From NCBI GenBank assembly GCA_035308525.1, contig DATGGM010000013.1:1-64000 (forward strand): a DNA stretch of 64,000 bases, written 5' to 3'. This DNA is from Bog-159 sp035308525 (GTDB lineage: Bacteria > Acidobacteriota > Terriglobia > Bryobacterales > Bryobacteraceae). The notes beneath the pieces are model-generated. The model did not search any database and was not told where the DNA came from. It saw only the letters and a list, made by a program, of their open reading frames with translations. Both the position numbers and the translations under genes were made by a program. Shown here piece after piece: positions 41,803-50,690 of the stretch; the first letter of the stretch is position 1; each line of letters begins with the position of its first letter.

Positions 41803-42711
41803 GTGCTGGTAAGTGTTCTCGGCGCGGCTGCCGGCGGCGGATTCCCGCAGTGGAACTGCAACTGTAATAATTGCCGCCGGCTGCGCCAAGGAGCCTTGCG
41901 CGCGCGGCCGCGGACTCAGATCCAGGTAGCCGTAAGCGTGGATGGGCGCCAATGGCACCTGTTGGGCGCATCCCCCGATCTTGGCAGGCAGATTGAAGCC
42001 GATCCTTGCCTGCATCCCCGTCAGGACCTGCGCGATTCCCCTATTGCCTCTGTGATCCTGACCTGCGCCGAAGTGGACCAGGCGGCTGGGTTGCTGTCGC
42101 TGCGCGAGATGCAGCCCTTCACCGTATATGCCACCGCATCGGTTCGTGACATTCTGCTGGAGGATAACAGCATGTTCGGAATGCTGCACCGCGCGCCGGA
42201 TCAGGTGCAGTGGCGCGCCATCAATCCAGGCGCCGCGTTCGAGGTGGAATCCGGATTCGAAGTGCAGGCGATTCCTTTGCCCGGAGGATATCCAGGTTAT
42301 GTAGGCGCCGATCGTCTGGCGCGATGCCCTGCGGACGAAGCCGTGGTGGGACTCTCGATACGGTGCGGCGGCCGCGTCCTGCTGTTTCTGCCGGGGGTGC
42401 CCGACATTGACGATGCCCTACTGCAGAGCATGGAGTGCAGCGACCTGGTGCTCTTGGATGGGACGTTCTGGTCCGACGACGAGTTTATCCGTATCTGGCC
42501 TGGCGCGCGGACGGCCCGTGCGATGGGACATCTGCCGATGTCCGGTCCCGGCGGCAGCCTGGAGCGCCTCGCCGATCTGCACGGCCCGCGCAAGGTCTTC
42601 ATCCATATCAACAACACCAATCCGGTGCTGGACGAGGACAGCGCGGAACATCAGGCCGTCCGCGAGGCTGGTTGGGAGATCGCTTGCGACGGGATGAAAA
42701 TAGCGTTATGA
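41803..42711 (+). CDS. pqqB: PQQ biosynthesis protein PqqB (metallo-beta-lactamase fold hydroxylase)
   Basis: 302 residues, GTG start. N-terminal LGAAAGGGFPQWNCNCNNCR with its Cys cluster is diagnostic, as are LTCAEVDQAAGLLSLREMQP, LLDGTFWSDDE and KVFIHINNTNP. PqqB is an iron-dependent hydroxylase acting on the glutamyl-tyrosine intermediate; its fold is that of metallo-beta-lactamases. The stop overlaps the pqqC start (ATGA at 42708). Confidence 0.97.
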   Translation: MLVSVLGAAAGGGFPQWNCNCNNCRRLRQGALRARPRTQIQVAVSVDGRQWHLLGASPDLGRQIEADPCLHPRQDLRDSPIASVILTCAEVDQAAGLLSLREMQPFTVYATASVRDILLEDNSMFGMLHRAPDQVQWRAINPGAAFEVESGFEVQAIPLPGGYPGYVGADRLARCPADEAVVGLSIRCGGRVLLFLPGVPDIDDALLQSMECSDLVLLDGTFWSDDEFIRIWPGARTARAMGHLPMSGPGGSLERLADLHGPRKVFIHINNTNPVLDEDSAEHQAVREAGWEIACDGMKIAL

Positions 42712-43451
42712 GCGCTGGAGCCACCACGACAGCGGACCTGTTAACGCCCGCCGAGTTGCACGCCCGCCTGCAGGCGGTGGGCGACCAGTTTTATCACCAC
42801 CGCCATCCCTTTCACCTGATGATGCACGAGGGGAAGCTCACGCGCCCCCAGTTGCAGGCCTGGGCTTTGAACCGCTATTACTACCAGAGCCGCATCCCGA
42901 TTAAAGACTCCATCATCCTGTCGCGGTCGGAGGACCCGGAATTTCGCCGTGCCTGGCGCAAGCGCGTGGTGGATCACGACGGCAATCGCGCAGGCGAAGG
43001 CGGTATCGAGCGCTGGCTGCTGCTGGCCGAGGCCGCCGGACTCGACCGCGAGCGGGTGATCGCCGCGCGCGAAATCCTGCCGGGGACGCGCTACGCCGTG
43101 GATGCCTATTTGAACCTGGTTTCGCGCGGTACGCTGCTGGAGGCCGCCGCGTCTTCGCTGACGGAGCTTTTCTCCGGGCGCCTGATCGCCTTGCGCATGG
43201 ACGCCATGCGCAAACATTACGCGTGGCTGGAGCCGGGCTTGTCGTATTTCCAGGCGCGACTGACGCAGGCCCCCGAGGACGCTACGTTCACACTGGACTG
43301 GGTGACTCGCCAGGCCGCCACGCGCGCGCAACAAGAACAGGTGATCGACGCGCTGCGCGCCAAGTGCGATATCTTGTGGGCGCAGCTCGACGCGTTGTAC
43401 TACGCCTACGTGCAGCCGGGCTGGCCACCACCGGGAGCCTTCCAGCCGTGA
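42708..43451 (+). CDS. pqqC: Pyrroloquinoline-quinone synthase PqqC
   Basis: 247 residues from ATG 42708, overlapping pqqB by 4 bp. PqqC features: YHHRHPFHLMMHEGKLT, RYYYQSRIPIKDSIILSR and WLEPGLSYFQARLTQAPED. It carries out the final eight-electron oxidation and ring closure without a cofactor. PqqD is encoded separately next, with 4-bp overlap, rather than fused as in some methylotrophs. Confidence 0.97.
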   Translation: MSAGATTTADLLTPAELHARLQAVGDQFYHHRHPFHLMMHEGKLTRPQLQAWALNRYYYQSRIPIKDSIILSRSEDPEFRRAWRKRVVDHDGNRAGEGGIERWLLLAEAAGLDRERVIAAREILPGTRYAVDAYLNLVSRGTLLEAAASSLTELFSGRLIALRMDAMRKHYAWLEPGLSYFQARLTQAPEDATFTLDWVTRQAATRAQQEQVIDALRAKCDILWAQLDALYYAYVQPGWPPPGAFQP

Positions 43452-43720
43452 CGTCCGCCAGTATTCCGCGGCTGGCGCGTGGCTGCCGTCTGCGCGAAGA
43501 TGCCGATCAGGGCTGGGTGCTGCTGATCCCGGAAGGGGTCTTGCGGCTCAGCGGCCCGGGGCCGCACATTCTGCGGCGATGCGACGGCTCGCGCACATTT
43601 GGAGAGATTGTGACGGAGCTGGCACAGGAGTTCAACGACGCTGAAACGGCGCGCGTGGAGGCTGAAACGAATGCCTTCCTGAATCGCCTGATCGAGCGGC
43701 GTATCGTGGTGGTGGAGTGA
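43448..43720 (+). CDS. pqqD: PqqA-binding chaperone PqqD
   Basis: 90 residues, GTG start overlapping the pqqC stop. IPRLARGCRLREDADQGWVL, LIPEGVLRLSGPGPHILRRC and FLNRLIERRIVVVE match PqqD, a small winged-helix RRE-type protein that presents PqqA to the radical SAM enzyme PqqE. The end overlaps the pqqE start by 4 bp. Confidence 0.95.
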   Translation: MTSASIPRLARGCRLREDADQGWVLLIPEGVLRLSGPGPHILRRCDGSRTFGEIVTELAQEFNDAETARVEAETNAFLNRLIERRIVVVE

Positions 43721-44802
43721 CCATGCGGCCGCAAGCCCTCATTGCCGAGATCACGCACCGCTGCCCGCTGCATTGCGTGTACTGTTCGAACCCGCTGGCG
43801 ATGCGCCCGCGCGGCGAGGAGATGCCGGCCGGCTCGTGGGAGCACCTCTTTCGCGAGGCCGCTGAACTCGGCGTCCTGCACCTGCATCTCACCGGCGGCG
43901 AGCCGGCTCTGCGGCCGGATCTCGAGGAACTGGTGCGGGCGGGGCGCGCCGCGAACCTCTACGTAAACCTGATCACCTCCGGCATCGGCGTCAGCGAACA
44001 GCGCATGGACGCGCTCATCGAGGCCGGACTCGACCACCTGCAGCTCAGCTTTCAAGACGCCCAGGAGGCGCCCGCCAATGAATATGCCGGCGCGCGCGCG
44101 CATGCCCGCAAATTGGCGCTGGCGGAGGTGGTCCGCGGCCGCCAGGTCGGTTTCACAATGAATGCGGTGGTGCACCGCCAGAACCTCGACCGCCTGGAAG
44201 GCATCATCGCCATGGCGGAGCAGTTGGGCGTCGATCGCCTGGAAATCGCCAATGTGCAGTATTACGGCTGGGCATTGGAAAACCGCGACCGGATGATGCC
44301 TACGCGCCGCCAGATGGAAGCCTGCGTCGAGTCGGTGCGCAATCACCAGGAGCGTTTGAAAGGGCGCCTGCGCATCGACTTCGTGCCGCCGGATTACTAC
44401 GCGCGCTATCCCAAAGCCTGCATGGGCGGCTGGGGACGCTCGCTGATGGTAGTGGATCCCGCGGGCTGGGTCCTGCCGTGCCACGCGGCGCGGGTAATTC
44501 CGGACCTGGCCTTCGAGAACGCCCAGTCTCGCCAGCTGCGCGCCATCTGGGAAGAATCCAGCGCTTTCCAGCGTTTTCGCGGCGAAGAATGGATGCCGGA
44601 GCCGTGCCGAAGCTGCGACCGTCGCCACGAAGATTTCGGCGGTTGCCGCTGCCAGGCCATGCTGTTGACCGGCAACGCCAGCGCAACTGATCCGGTATGC
44701 TCGCTGGCTCCCGATCGCGGGTTGGTGGATGCGGTGGTGGAGCGGGTCAACGCGGCGCCCGCCGATACGCCAGGCTGGGTCTATCGCATCGACCCGGTGT
44801 AA
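43717..44802 (+). CDS. pqqE: PqqA peptide cyclase PqqE (radical SAM/SPASM)
   Basis: 361 residues with GTG 43717, or 359 with the ATG at 43723. The radical SAM cluster motif CPLHCVYC sits at residues 16-23, with LHLTGGEPALRPDL after it. The SPASM part supplies Cys ligands in CMGGWGRSL, VLPCHAARV and CRSCDRRHEDFGGCRCQ. It makes the Glu-Tyr carbon-carbon link in PqqA. The operon ends here, convergent with an SDR gene 14 bp away. No pqqF/G protease is encoded nearby, so the peptide must be trimmed by a protease from elsewhere. Confidence 0.97.
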   Translation: MTMRPQALIAEITHRCPLHCVYCSNPLAMRPRGEEMPAGSWEHLFREAAELGVLHLHLTGGEPALRPDLEELVRAGRAANLYVNLITSGIGVSEQRMDALIEAGLDHLQLSFQDAQEAPANEYAGARAHARKLALAEVVRGRQVGFTMNAVVHRQNLDRLEGIIAMAEQLGVDRLEIANVQYYGWALENRDRMMPTRRQMEACVESVRNHQERLKGRLRIDFVPPDYYARYPKACMGGWGRSLMVVDPAGWVLPCHAARVIPDLAFENAQSRQLRAIWEESSAFQRFRGEEWMPEPCRSCDRRHEDFGGCRCQAMLLTGNASATDPVCSLAPDRGLVDAVVERVNAAPADTPGWVYRIDPV

Positions 44803-44816
44803 TCTCGCGCGAGCGC

Positions 44817-45548
44817 TTAGCGCTGGCTCAACCCGCCATCCACCGCCAGTAGCTGGCCGGTAATGAAGTTGCTCGCCGTCAGAAAGTACATCACGGCATC
44901 CGCGACTTCCTCGGGCGTCCCACCCCGCTTCGCCGGTGTGGCCTGGATCATTCCGGTGGCCTCGGAGTCCAGAGCGCCGAACGGGATCACACCCGGCGCC
45001 ACGGAATTCACCGTGATCTCCGGGGCAAACGCCTTAGCCAGCGCGCGCGTGAGCATGATCACGCCGGCCTTCGATGCGCAGTAGTGCGCGTGATCCGCCC
45101 AGGGCCGGATGCCGCCCAGGGAGCTGATGTTCACGATACGGCCCCCGCCGCTCTGCCGCATCAGCCGCGCACCCTGCTGGCAGCAGAAGAACACTGCCTT
45201 CAAATTCACGGAGTGTATGAAATCCCAATCGGCCTCGGTGATCTGCAGCGGTTCGAAGCGCGTGAAGCGCGCGGCATTGTTCACCAAACCGTCCAGCCTG
45301 CCGAGACCGTGCGCGACCTCGGCGAACATACGGTCGATTTCGGCCACGCTTTCTAGATTGGCCCGAAAAATCGGCGCGCCCCCGCATTCATCTGCGGTCG
45401 CGCGGGCCTCGGCTTCCGAGTTGCCATAGTGAATGGCCACGCGCGCGCCTTCCCGCGCCAGGCGCAGCGCAATGCCGCGCCCGATGCGTTTGGCCGCGCC
45501 GGTAATCAACACGACTTTGCCCTGCAGGCTAGACGGTGGGCTCACCAT
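44817..45548 (-). CDS. Short-chain dehydrogenase/reductase
   Basis: 243 residues from ATG 45548; GTG 45545 and ATG 45560 are alternatives, with GGAGG at the best distance for the first two. Motifs: TGAAKRIGRGIALRLAREG, NNAARFTRFEPL, the Ser in VNISSLGGI and YCASKAG, with PGVI next. It resembles pteridine-reductase or 3-ketoacyl reductase-like SDRs. It overlaps the end of the MFS gene upstream by 20 bp, and is the last gene of a minus-strand operon running from mazG. Confidence 0.88.
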   Translation of the reverse strand: MVSPPSSLQGKVVLITGAAKRIGRGIALRLAREGARVAIHYGNSEAEARATADECGGAPIFRANLESVAEIDRMFAEVAHGLGRLDGLVNNAARFTRFEPLQITEADWDFIHSVNLKAVFFCCQQGARLMRQSGGGRIVNISSLGGIRPWADHAHYCASKAGVIMLTRALAKAFAPEITVNSVAPGVIPFGALDSEATGMIQATPAKRGGTPEEVADAVMYFLTASNFITGQLLAVDGGLSQR

Positions 45549-46824
45549 GCACCTCCACATCCTCCGGAGACACGCCTTCTTGAGCGGGTTGCGGCAGCCG
45601 CCCGGTCCAGTGCGCCCACCCCCAGAAGACCGCAGTCGTGGAACTTAGCACGCCCGCGACTGCGCCGATCGCGCGCGGGTCGTAATACTGCGAAGCGAGT
45701 CCCGCAAGCGTCATGGAAACCATCATGGTAAACCACACCATTGACTCCATGGTCGCAAACACCCGCCCGCGGAATTCGTTGGCCACGTGCCGCAGGAGCT
45801 GCGAATAATTCAGCACCGAGCTGACCGCCACGGCGGCGCGCGACAGCGCAATGCAGACCAGCGCCCAATGGAAATTCCGCATCTGGCTGAACAGCACGTA
45901 TGCTCCGCCGTGAATTATGTAGCACACCACCACCGCGCGCTTATAGCCATTGAAGCTCAAATGCTCGCCCACCCGGTGCCCTACAACCCCGCCGATCAAC
46001 AGTCCGATGCCCGCGCAACCCCAGACGATGCCGATGCCCGCCGGTCCACGGTTGAAAACGATCTCGCCGAACAGGCTGAACAGGATCTGCGCCGCGCCAC
46101 CGCCGGTGGCCCAGCCGACGCCGATCAGGGCGATGCCGAAGATCAGCGGATGCGCGCGCATGTAGCGCAGCCCTTCGTTGTATTCATGCCAGGGCCGCAC
46201 GACGTCGGCTTCGGTGAGCGCGTGGCGCTTCGGACGAAAGGCGTCGCCTGGCAGAAACAGCCGTGAGATACAGATGGCCGAAATCACGAACGAGAGCGCG
46301 TTGCCCACGAAGGCCCACCGATAGCCGAAGCTCGCCACGCTGGCGCCCGCCAGAAACGTGCCAATGGCGAGGGTGGTCCAGCCGGTGGTTTGGGTCAGCG
46401 AATTGGCCGTGTGCAGCTCGTCCCGCGTGGCGATGCTGGGCAGAATCGCGGACCGGCCGCTGGTGAAAAACGGCGACGCGAACATCAGCAGGGCGCTGAA
46501 CAGATAAAGCAGCCAGGTATCGTGGCGGTGGATGGTCAGAATAAAGCCGAGGGCCAGCGCCGCGCGAATGACGTCGCTGGCGATCATGACATGCTTGCGG
46601 TTGAGGCGGTCGAGCACCACGCCGGCGATGGGCCCCGCCAGCACCACCGCAATCGCGCGCGACAACATCACGCCGCTCACCACCAGGCCGGAGCGCGTAT
46701 TGGCGAGGGCCAGGGCGAAGACGGCGATGTTGTTGAAGTGATCGCCGATTTCGCTGACCACCTGGCCGATCCAGGTGTAGCGATAGTTGCGATTGTGGCG
46801 CAGCAATTCGACGAACGATGTCAT
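45529..46824 (-). CDS. MFS transporter
   Basis: 431 residues from the ATG at 46824, overlapping the stop of the EamA gene (ATGA). Twelve hydrophobic helices; MTSFVELLRHNRNYRYTWIG, QVVSEIGDHFNNIAVFALAL and GVVLDRLNRKHVMIASD are the conserved first part. EntS/MFS_3-like group, paralogous in type to the one at 40434. Substrate unknown. The upstream open frame extension lies inside the EamA gene and is a shadow. Confidence 0.88.
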   Translation of the reverse strand: MTSFVELLRHNRNYRYTWIGQVVSEIGDHFNNIAVFALALANTRSGLVVSGVMLSRAIAVVLAGPIAGVVLDRLNRKHVMIASDVIRAALALGFILTIHRHDTWLLYLFSALLMFASPFFTSGRSAILPSIATRDELHTANSLTQTTGWTTLAIGTFLAGASVASFGYRWAFVGNALSFVISAICISRLFLPGDAFRPKRHALTEADVVRPWHEYNEGLRYMRAHPLIFGIALIGVGWATGGGAAQILFSLFGEIVFNRGPAGIGIVWGCAGIGLLIGGVVGHRVGEHLSFNGYKRAVVVCYIIHGGAYVLFSQMRNFHWALVCIALSRAAVAVSSVLNYSQLLRHVANEFRGRVFATMESMVWFTMMVSMTLAGLASQYYDPRAIGAVAGVLSSTTAVFWGWAHWTGRLPQPAQEGVSPEDVEVHGEPTV

Positions 46825-47696
46825 CAGCCGCGCTCCGCCAGGCACACGCCGGCGAGAATGACCAGCCCGCCCGCGATCACCGGCGCGTCCACCCGCTCGT
46901 GCAGGATCGCGAAACCCAGCGCCAGAGCAAATACCGGCTGCAAATAAGAAAACGCCGCGACACGGGATGCCGCCACGTGCGTGAGCGCGTGGTAGTAGAT
47001 CAGGTAGGCGATCACCGAGGGGAACATAGCCATATAGATGGCTGAAAGCCACGCCGCGGTGCTGATGTTCGTAAGCGGGTGACGGCCGGCCTGCCACACC
47101 GTCAGGGGCAGCAGCGCCACACCGCCTCCCAGGTAGGCGAACGTATTCACTGTGACCGAACTATACTGCGTGGTCACTTCCTTTCCAAACACCGTAAAAA
47201 GCGCAAAGCACAATGCGGCCAGCAGAATGAAGAAATCACCCAGCCAGGTGGCCTCGCCGGTTGCCGCGGGCTTGAAGGCCGACAGTACGGCGACTCCCGC
47301 CAGCGCCAGCGCCATGCCTCCGGCTTTGCGCGGCGTGATCTTCTCCAGGCCGCGCAGACCGGCGAGGATCAGGACCAGAACAGGTGTCAGGCCGATGATG
47401 AGTGCGGAGTGCGCCACGCTGGTGCGGCTCAAACCGATTACGAAGAAGACCTGGTTGAGGGTGACTCCCAGCAGGCCGAGCAAGAGCAAGTGGACGGCGC
47501 CGCTTGCCGAGGCGCGCGGTTCCCCGCGGCTGATGGCATACACAGGCAGCATCATCACTCCCGCCAGCCCGATGCGCACGCCTGCCAGCAACAGCGCCGG
47601 AAACTCGCGCAGCGCGATCTTTCCAGCAATATAATTGCCCGACCAGAACGCCACCATCAGCAGCAGGAGGGCGTAGAGTACCGCGGGTCGGTTCAA
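46824..47696 (-). CDS. EamA/DMT-family transporter
   Basis: 290 residues with a TTG start whose last bases overlap the stop of the upstream enzyme gene (TTGA at 47693-47696). Ten hydrophobic helices in two EamA repeats: LLMVAFWSGNYIAGKIALRE opens the first, LGDFFILLAALCFALFTVFG the second, and FSYLQPVFALALGFAILHER is the conserved C-terminal motif. Amino acid or metabolite exporters are common in the family. Position beside the racemase/GNAT pair makes an amino-acid-related cargo plausible, by inference. Confidence 0.88.
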   Translation of the reverse strand: MNRPAVLYALLLLMVAFWSGNYIAGKIALREFPALLLAGVRIGLAGVMMLPVYAISRGEPRASASGAVHLLLLGLLGVTLNQVFFVIGLSRTSVAHSALIIGLTPVLVLILAGLRGLEKITPRKAGGMALALAGVAVLSAFKPAATGEATWLGDFFILLAALCFALFTVFGKEVTTQYSSVTVNTFAYLGGGVALLPLTVWQAGRHPLTNISTAAWLSAIYMAMFPSVIAYLIYYHALTHVAASRVAAFSYLQPVFALALGFAILHERVDAPVIAGGLVILAGVCLAERG

Positions 47697-48808
47697 CCGG
47701 CGGACTCCTCCCGGATGGTGATCGACCGGATGAAGCCGTGGTCCAGGGCGTAGCCGAAGCCGGGCTCTCCCGTAACGCGGATGGTGCCTTGCGGCGTAGT
47801 TTCGACCGGCGGCACGATAATATCGCGCGCCCAATAGCGCTTACTGGCCGAGACATCGCCCGGCAGGACGAAATTGGGCAGGGTGGAAAGCGCGATGTTA
47901 TGCGCGCGGCCCACGCCGGCTTCCAGCATCCCGCCGCACCACACCGGCATGCCCGCCGCCTGCGCTGCGTCGTGCACGCGCCTGGCCTCGCGGAAGCCGC
48001 CCACGCGCCCCAGTTTGATGTTGATGATGCCGCACGCATGCAGCCGGATGGCTTGCGCGGCGTGGTGCGCGGAACGAATGCACTCATCCAGGCAGATGGG
48101 CGTTTCGAGCCGGGCTTGCAGCACTGCGTGATCGATGATGTCGTCGTGCGCCAGCGGCTGCTCGATCATCATCAGGTAAAACTCGTCGAGCTGCTTCAAG
48201 CGGTCCGCGTCATCCAACGTGTAGGCGGAATTAGCGTCGGCCATCAGCTTGATTCCGGGAAACCGCGCGCGCACCTGCCGGATCACATCCACGTCCCAGC
48301 CCGGCTTGATCTTCATCTTGATGCGCTGATAACCGGCGGCCAGTTCCTTTTCGATCTTTTCGAGAAGCTGATCCACGGAATTCTGTATGCCGATGGATAC
48401 GCCGCAGGGAATCTCGCGGCGCGCCCCACCGCCGATAGCCTGCCACAGGGGCTGGCCGGCCAGACGCGCGGCCAGGTCCCACACGGCCACTTCCAGACCT
48501 CCGCAGGCCATATGGTGGCCTCGGATATGCGCGGTGAGCGGCGCCACATCTTCGGCGCTCTCGAGGTTGCGGTTCAACACGCGCGGGATGGCGTAATCGC
48601 GCAGGATCAGCCAGGCGGAATCGGTCCACTCTTCGTTATAGAAAGGTTTCTCGCCGGCGGTGACTTCGCCCCAGCCGGATGCGCCATCGCCGGCCACCTC
48701 CACCAGGATAATGTCGCGCTCCGTGGTGCGCCCGAAGCTGGTCTCGAAGAAATGCACCAGCGGCATCCGGAGCTGGCGCAGCGTTACGCGTTCGATCCGC
48801 ATTCCCAT
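47693..48808 (-). CDS. Enolase-superfamily OSBS/N-succinylamino-acid racemase-like enzyme
   Basis: 371 residues; start ATG 48808, alternative ATG 48802. The muconate-lactonizing subgroup residues are complete: catalytic Lys pair in RIKMKIKPGWD, metal ligands Asp in MADANSAY, Glu in MIEQPL and Asp in CLDEC, and the second base Lys in NIKLGRVGG. FVLPGDVSASKRYWARDI is typical of the OSBS/NSAR family. These enzymes make o-succinylbenzoate for menaquinone, racemise N-succinyl amino acids, or both. No other menaquinone gene is nearby, but a GNAT gene lies directly upstream (overlapping 25 bp). That pair is known from Geobacillus, where the GNAT succinylates D-amino acids for this racemase. The annotation menC would be over-specific. 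Confidence 0.88.
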   Translation of the reverse strand: MGMRIERVTLRQLRMPLVHFFETSFGRTTERDIILVEVAGDGASGWGEVTAGEKPFYNEEWTDSAWLILRDYAIPRVLNRNLESAEDVAPLTAHIRGHHMACGGLEVAVWDLAARLAGQPLWQAIGGGARREIPCGVSIGIQNSVDQLLEKIEKELAAGYQRIKMKIKPGWDVDVIRQVRARFPGIKLMADANSAYTLDDADRLKQLDEFYLMMIEQPLAHDDIIDHAVLQARLETPICLDECIRSAHHAAQAIRLHACGIINIKLGRVGGFREARRVHDAAQAAGMPVWCGGMLEAGVGRAHNIALSTLPNFVLPGDVSASKRYWARDIIVPPVETTPQGTIRVTGEPGFGYALDHGFIRSITIREESAG

Positions 48809-49524
48809 CTCCCCAGCAGGTATATGCCGGCGCTAGCGGATCGCTCGAAGCCAACCACGGCCAAGCCACGGTCAAAGCCGGCCATCAGGCGCGTGCCCAG
48901 CGATTTTTGAATTTCGCGCGCGCGGCGCGGCTCCGCGCGACGAATGGCGTCGATATCGGCGGGCACCTCGACGCGCTCCTCCACGCGCCGCTCGGGCGCG
49001 CGCCCCGCCAGCACGGCTTCGGCGTGCGGACCGGCCAGCCACCACTCAGCCACGCAGCGATCGGTAGGCAGGCCGCCGTGCAGTGGGCTGCTGGTCATGC
49101 CGTATTGATTTTCCACGTAGCGCCGCACGATGGCGCCCAGCCGCTCCATATTGAAGAAGGCGTTCTTCAGCTCCAGAGGATCGAACGTCCACTCCACCAG
49201 ATCGATGCCGCGCGCCAGGGCGTCTTCGCGCTGCTTCAGCTTCAGCATGCGGCCGACGCCTTTGTTGCGGTATGCGGATTGCACGCCCAGCATGTGGCTG
49301 TGCATATACGATCCGCCGCCGGGCTTCAATCCGGGAATCGCCAACAGGAAGCCCACCATTTCGCCGCCGTCATAAGCCCCGAAGGCCTGGCCGCCGACCT
49401 TGGTAGCCACCACGAATAGCCGCACGGGCAGCAGTTCGATGTCTTCAAATCCCCAGACCGACTTTTGCAGCGCGACGGCTTCCTGAAACTCGCGGCTTTC
49501 CGCGAGAGCGCGCAGTTCGATCAT
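48784..49524 (-). CDS. GNAT-fold acyltransferase (COG3375-like), possible amino-acid N-succinyltransferase
   Basis: 246 residues. Core motifs: SVWGFEDIELLPVRLFVVAT, MVGFLLAIPGLKPG, HMLGVQSAYRNKGVGRMLKL (acyl-CoA site R/Q-x-x-G-x-G/A) and VEWTFDPLELKNAFFNMERL. The last is typical of the COG3375 group that often neighbours OSBS/NSAR genes. In Geobacillus kaustophilus the equivalent enzyme transfers succinyl from succinyl-CoA to D-amino acids. The gene overlaps mazG at 49521 (ATGA) and the racemase gene, so all are cotranscribed. Confidence 0.82.
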   Translation of the reverse strand: MIELRALAESREFQEAVALQKSVWGFEDIELLPVRLFVVATKVGGQAFGAYDGGEMVGFLLAIPGLKPGGGSYMHSHMLGVQSAYRNKGVGRMLKLKQREDALARGIDLVEWTFDPLELKNAFFNMERLGAIVRRYVENQYGMTSSPLHGGLPTDRCVAEWWLAGPHAEAVLAGRAPERRVEERVEVPADIDAIRRAEPRRAREIQKSLGTRLMAGFDRGLAVVGFERSASAGIYLLGRWECGSNA

Positions 49525-50309
49525 CGCTTAGCTTCCTCCCAGAGCGCGTCCATCTCGGCCAGGGTGGCTTCTTTGGGCGATTTGCCCTGCTCGCCCAGCT
49601 TGCGCTCGATATAAGCGAAGCGCTCGCGAAACTTCGCGTTAGTCTTGCGCAGCGCCTGTTCGGGGTCTACTTTGACGAAGCGCGCCAGGTTCACCAGCAC
49701 GAACAGCAGATCGCCCAGTTCGCCTTCCATTTCCGCCTGCGAATCGCCGCGCCGCGCGGCTTCGAATTCGGCCAGCTCTTCGTGCAGCTTCTCGAGCACC
49801 TGCCCGGCGTTTTCCCAATCGAATCCCACGTGGGCCGCGCGGGTGGTGAGCTGCTGCGCTTCCACTAATGCGGGGAGCGCGCGCGGGACCGAATCGAGCA
49901 GGCCGCCTTTTTGCGCGCCACTCTGTTTCTTCTCCTCGGCTTTCACCTCGCCCCAGATACGGCGCACGTCGCCCGCGGTTTCGGCGGTCTGCTCGCCAAA
50001 CACATGCGGATGGCGTCGGATAAGCTTTTGATTGATGGCATCCAGCGCGTCTTCGATGGAGAACAGATTCTGCTCGGCGGCCATTTGCGAGAAGAACACG
50101 GATTGCAGGAGCAGATCGCCGAGTTCGCCCGTCAACTCGCCCCAGTCGCGCGCGTCGATGGCGTCCATCACTTCATAGGTTTCTTCCAGCAGGTAAGGCT
50201 TGATGGTGTCGAAGGTCTGCTCGCGGTCCCAGGGGCAGCCGCCAGGACCGCGCAATCGCGCCATAATGCCGACCAGTTTTTGGAATTTTTCGCCAGCGGT
50301 GGGGTGCAA
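49521..50309 (-). CDS. mazG: Nucleoside triphosphate pyrophosphohydrolase MazG
   Basis: 262 residues with TTG start; ATG 44 nt further in (MARLRGPGGCPWDREQT) would cut the first helix, so TTG is preferred. GGCPWDREQTFDTIKPYLLE, EETYEVMDAI and GELGDLLLQSVFF form the first MazG repeat, and AHVGFDWENAGQVLEKLHEE with EGELGDLLFVLVNLARF the second. It removes house-cleaning NTPs. It is the first gene of the minus-strand operon. TAAATT preceded by TGC lies 5 nt before the TTG; it shares a 66-bp gap with the divergent DUF1844 gene. Confidence 0.93.
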   Translation of the reverse strand: MHPTAGEKFQKLVGIMARLRGPGGCPWDREQTFDTIKPYLLEETYEVMDAIDARDWGELTGELGDLLLQSVFFSQMAAEQNLFSIEDALDAINQKLIRRHPHVFGEQTAETAGDVRRIWGEVKAEEKKQSGAQKGGLLDSVPRALPALVEAQQLTTRAAHVGFDWENAGQVLEKLHEELAEFEAARRGDSQAEMEGELGDLLFVLVNLARFVKVDPEQALRKTNAKFRERFAYIERKLGEQGKSPKEATLAEMDALWEEAKR

Positions 50310-50375
50310 GCTTCAATTTAGCATGCGTGGAGGCGCCGCATTGATGTTGCGGCCGCGTTGTAAAATATACGAAAG

Positions 50376-50690
50376 ATGACCGATATCGACACGCGCGACG
50401 AACAGGAGGGACGGCCGTTCCCTCTGCCGCCGGCTACCTTCGAATTCCTGGCTGAATCCCTGCGCTTGCAGGCTGAAATGCAGCTCGGGCTGATGCGTCT
50501 GGGCCCCGAGGAGCCGCCTCCGCCCGATCTGGACCTGGCCCGCCATACCATCGACCTGATGGCCATGCTGCAAGAGAAAACCCGCGGCAACCTCAGCCTG
50601 GATGAACAACGGCTGCTCGAAAATACCCTTACGATGTTACGGTTCCGCTTCGTGCAGGCGGCCGAAGAGGCCAAGAAGAAGACAGCCTGA
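50376..50690 (+). CDS. DUF1844-family small protein
   Basis: 104 residues. FPLPPATFEFLAESLRLQAE, QLGLMRLG and DLARHTIDLMAMLQEKTRGN with LSLDEQRLLENTLTMLRFRF match DUF1844, a small helical family often found next to ribosome- or cofactor-related genes in Acidobacteria and Deltaproteobacteria. No function is established. The TGA is followed at once by the ATG of the MBL gene. TAAAAT lies 9 nt before the start, so the leader is at most a few nucleotides. Confidence 0.85.
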   Translation: MTDIDTRDEQEGRPFPLPPATFEFLAESLRLQAEMQLGLMRLGPEEPPPPDLDLARHTIDLMAMLQEKTRGNLSLDEQRLLENTLTMLRFRFVQAAEEAKKKTA

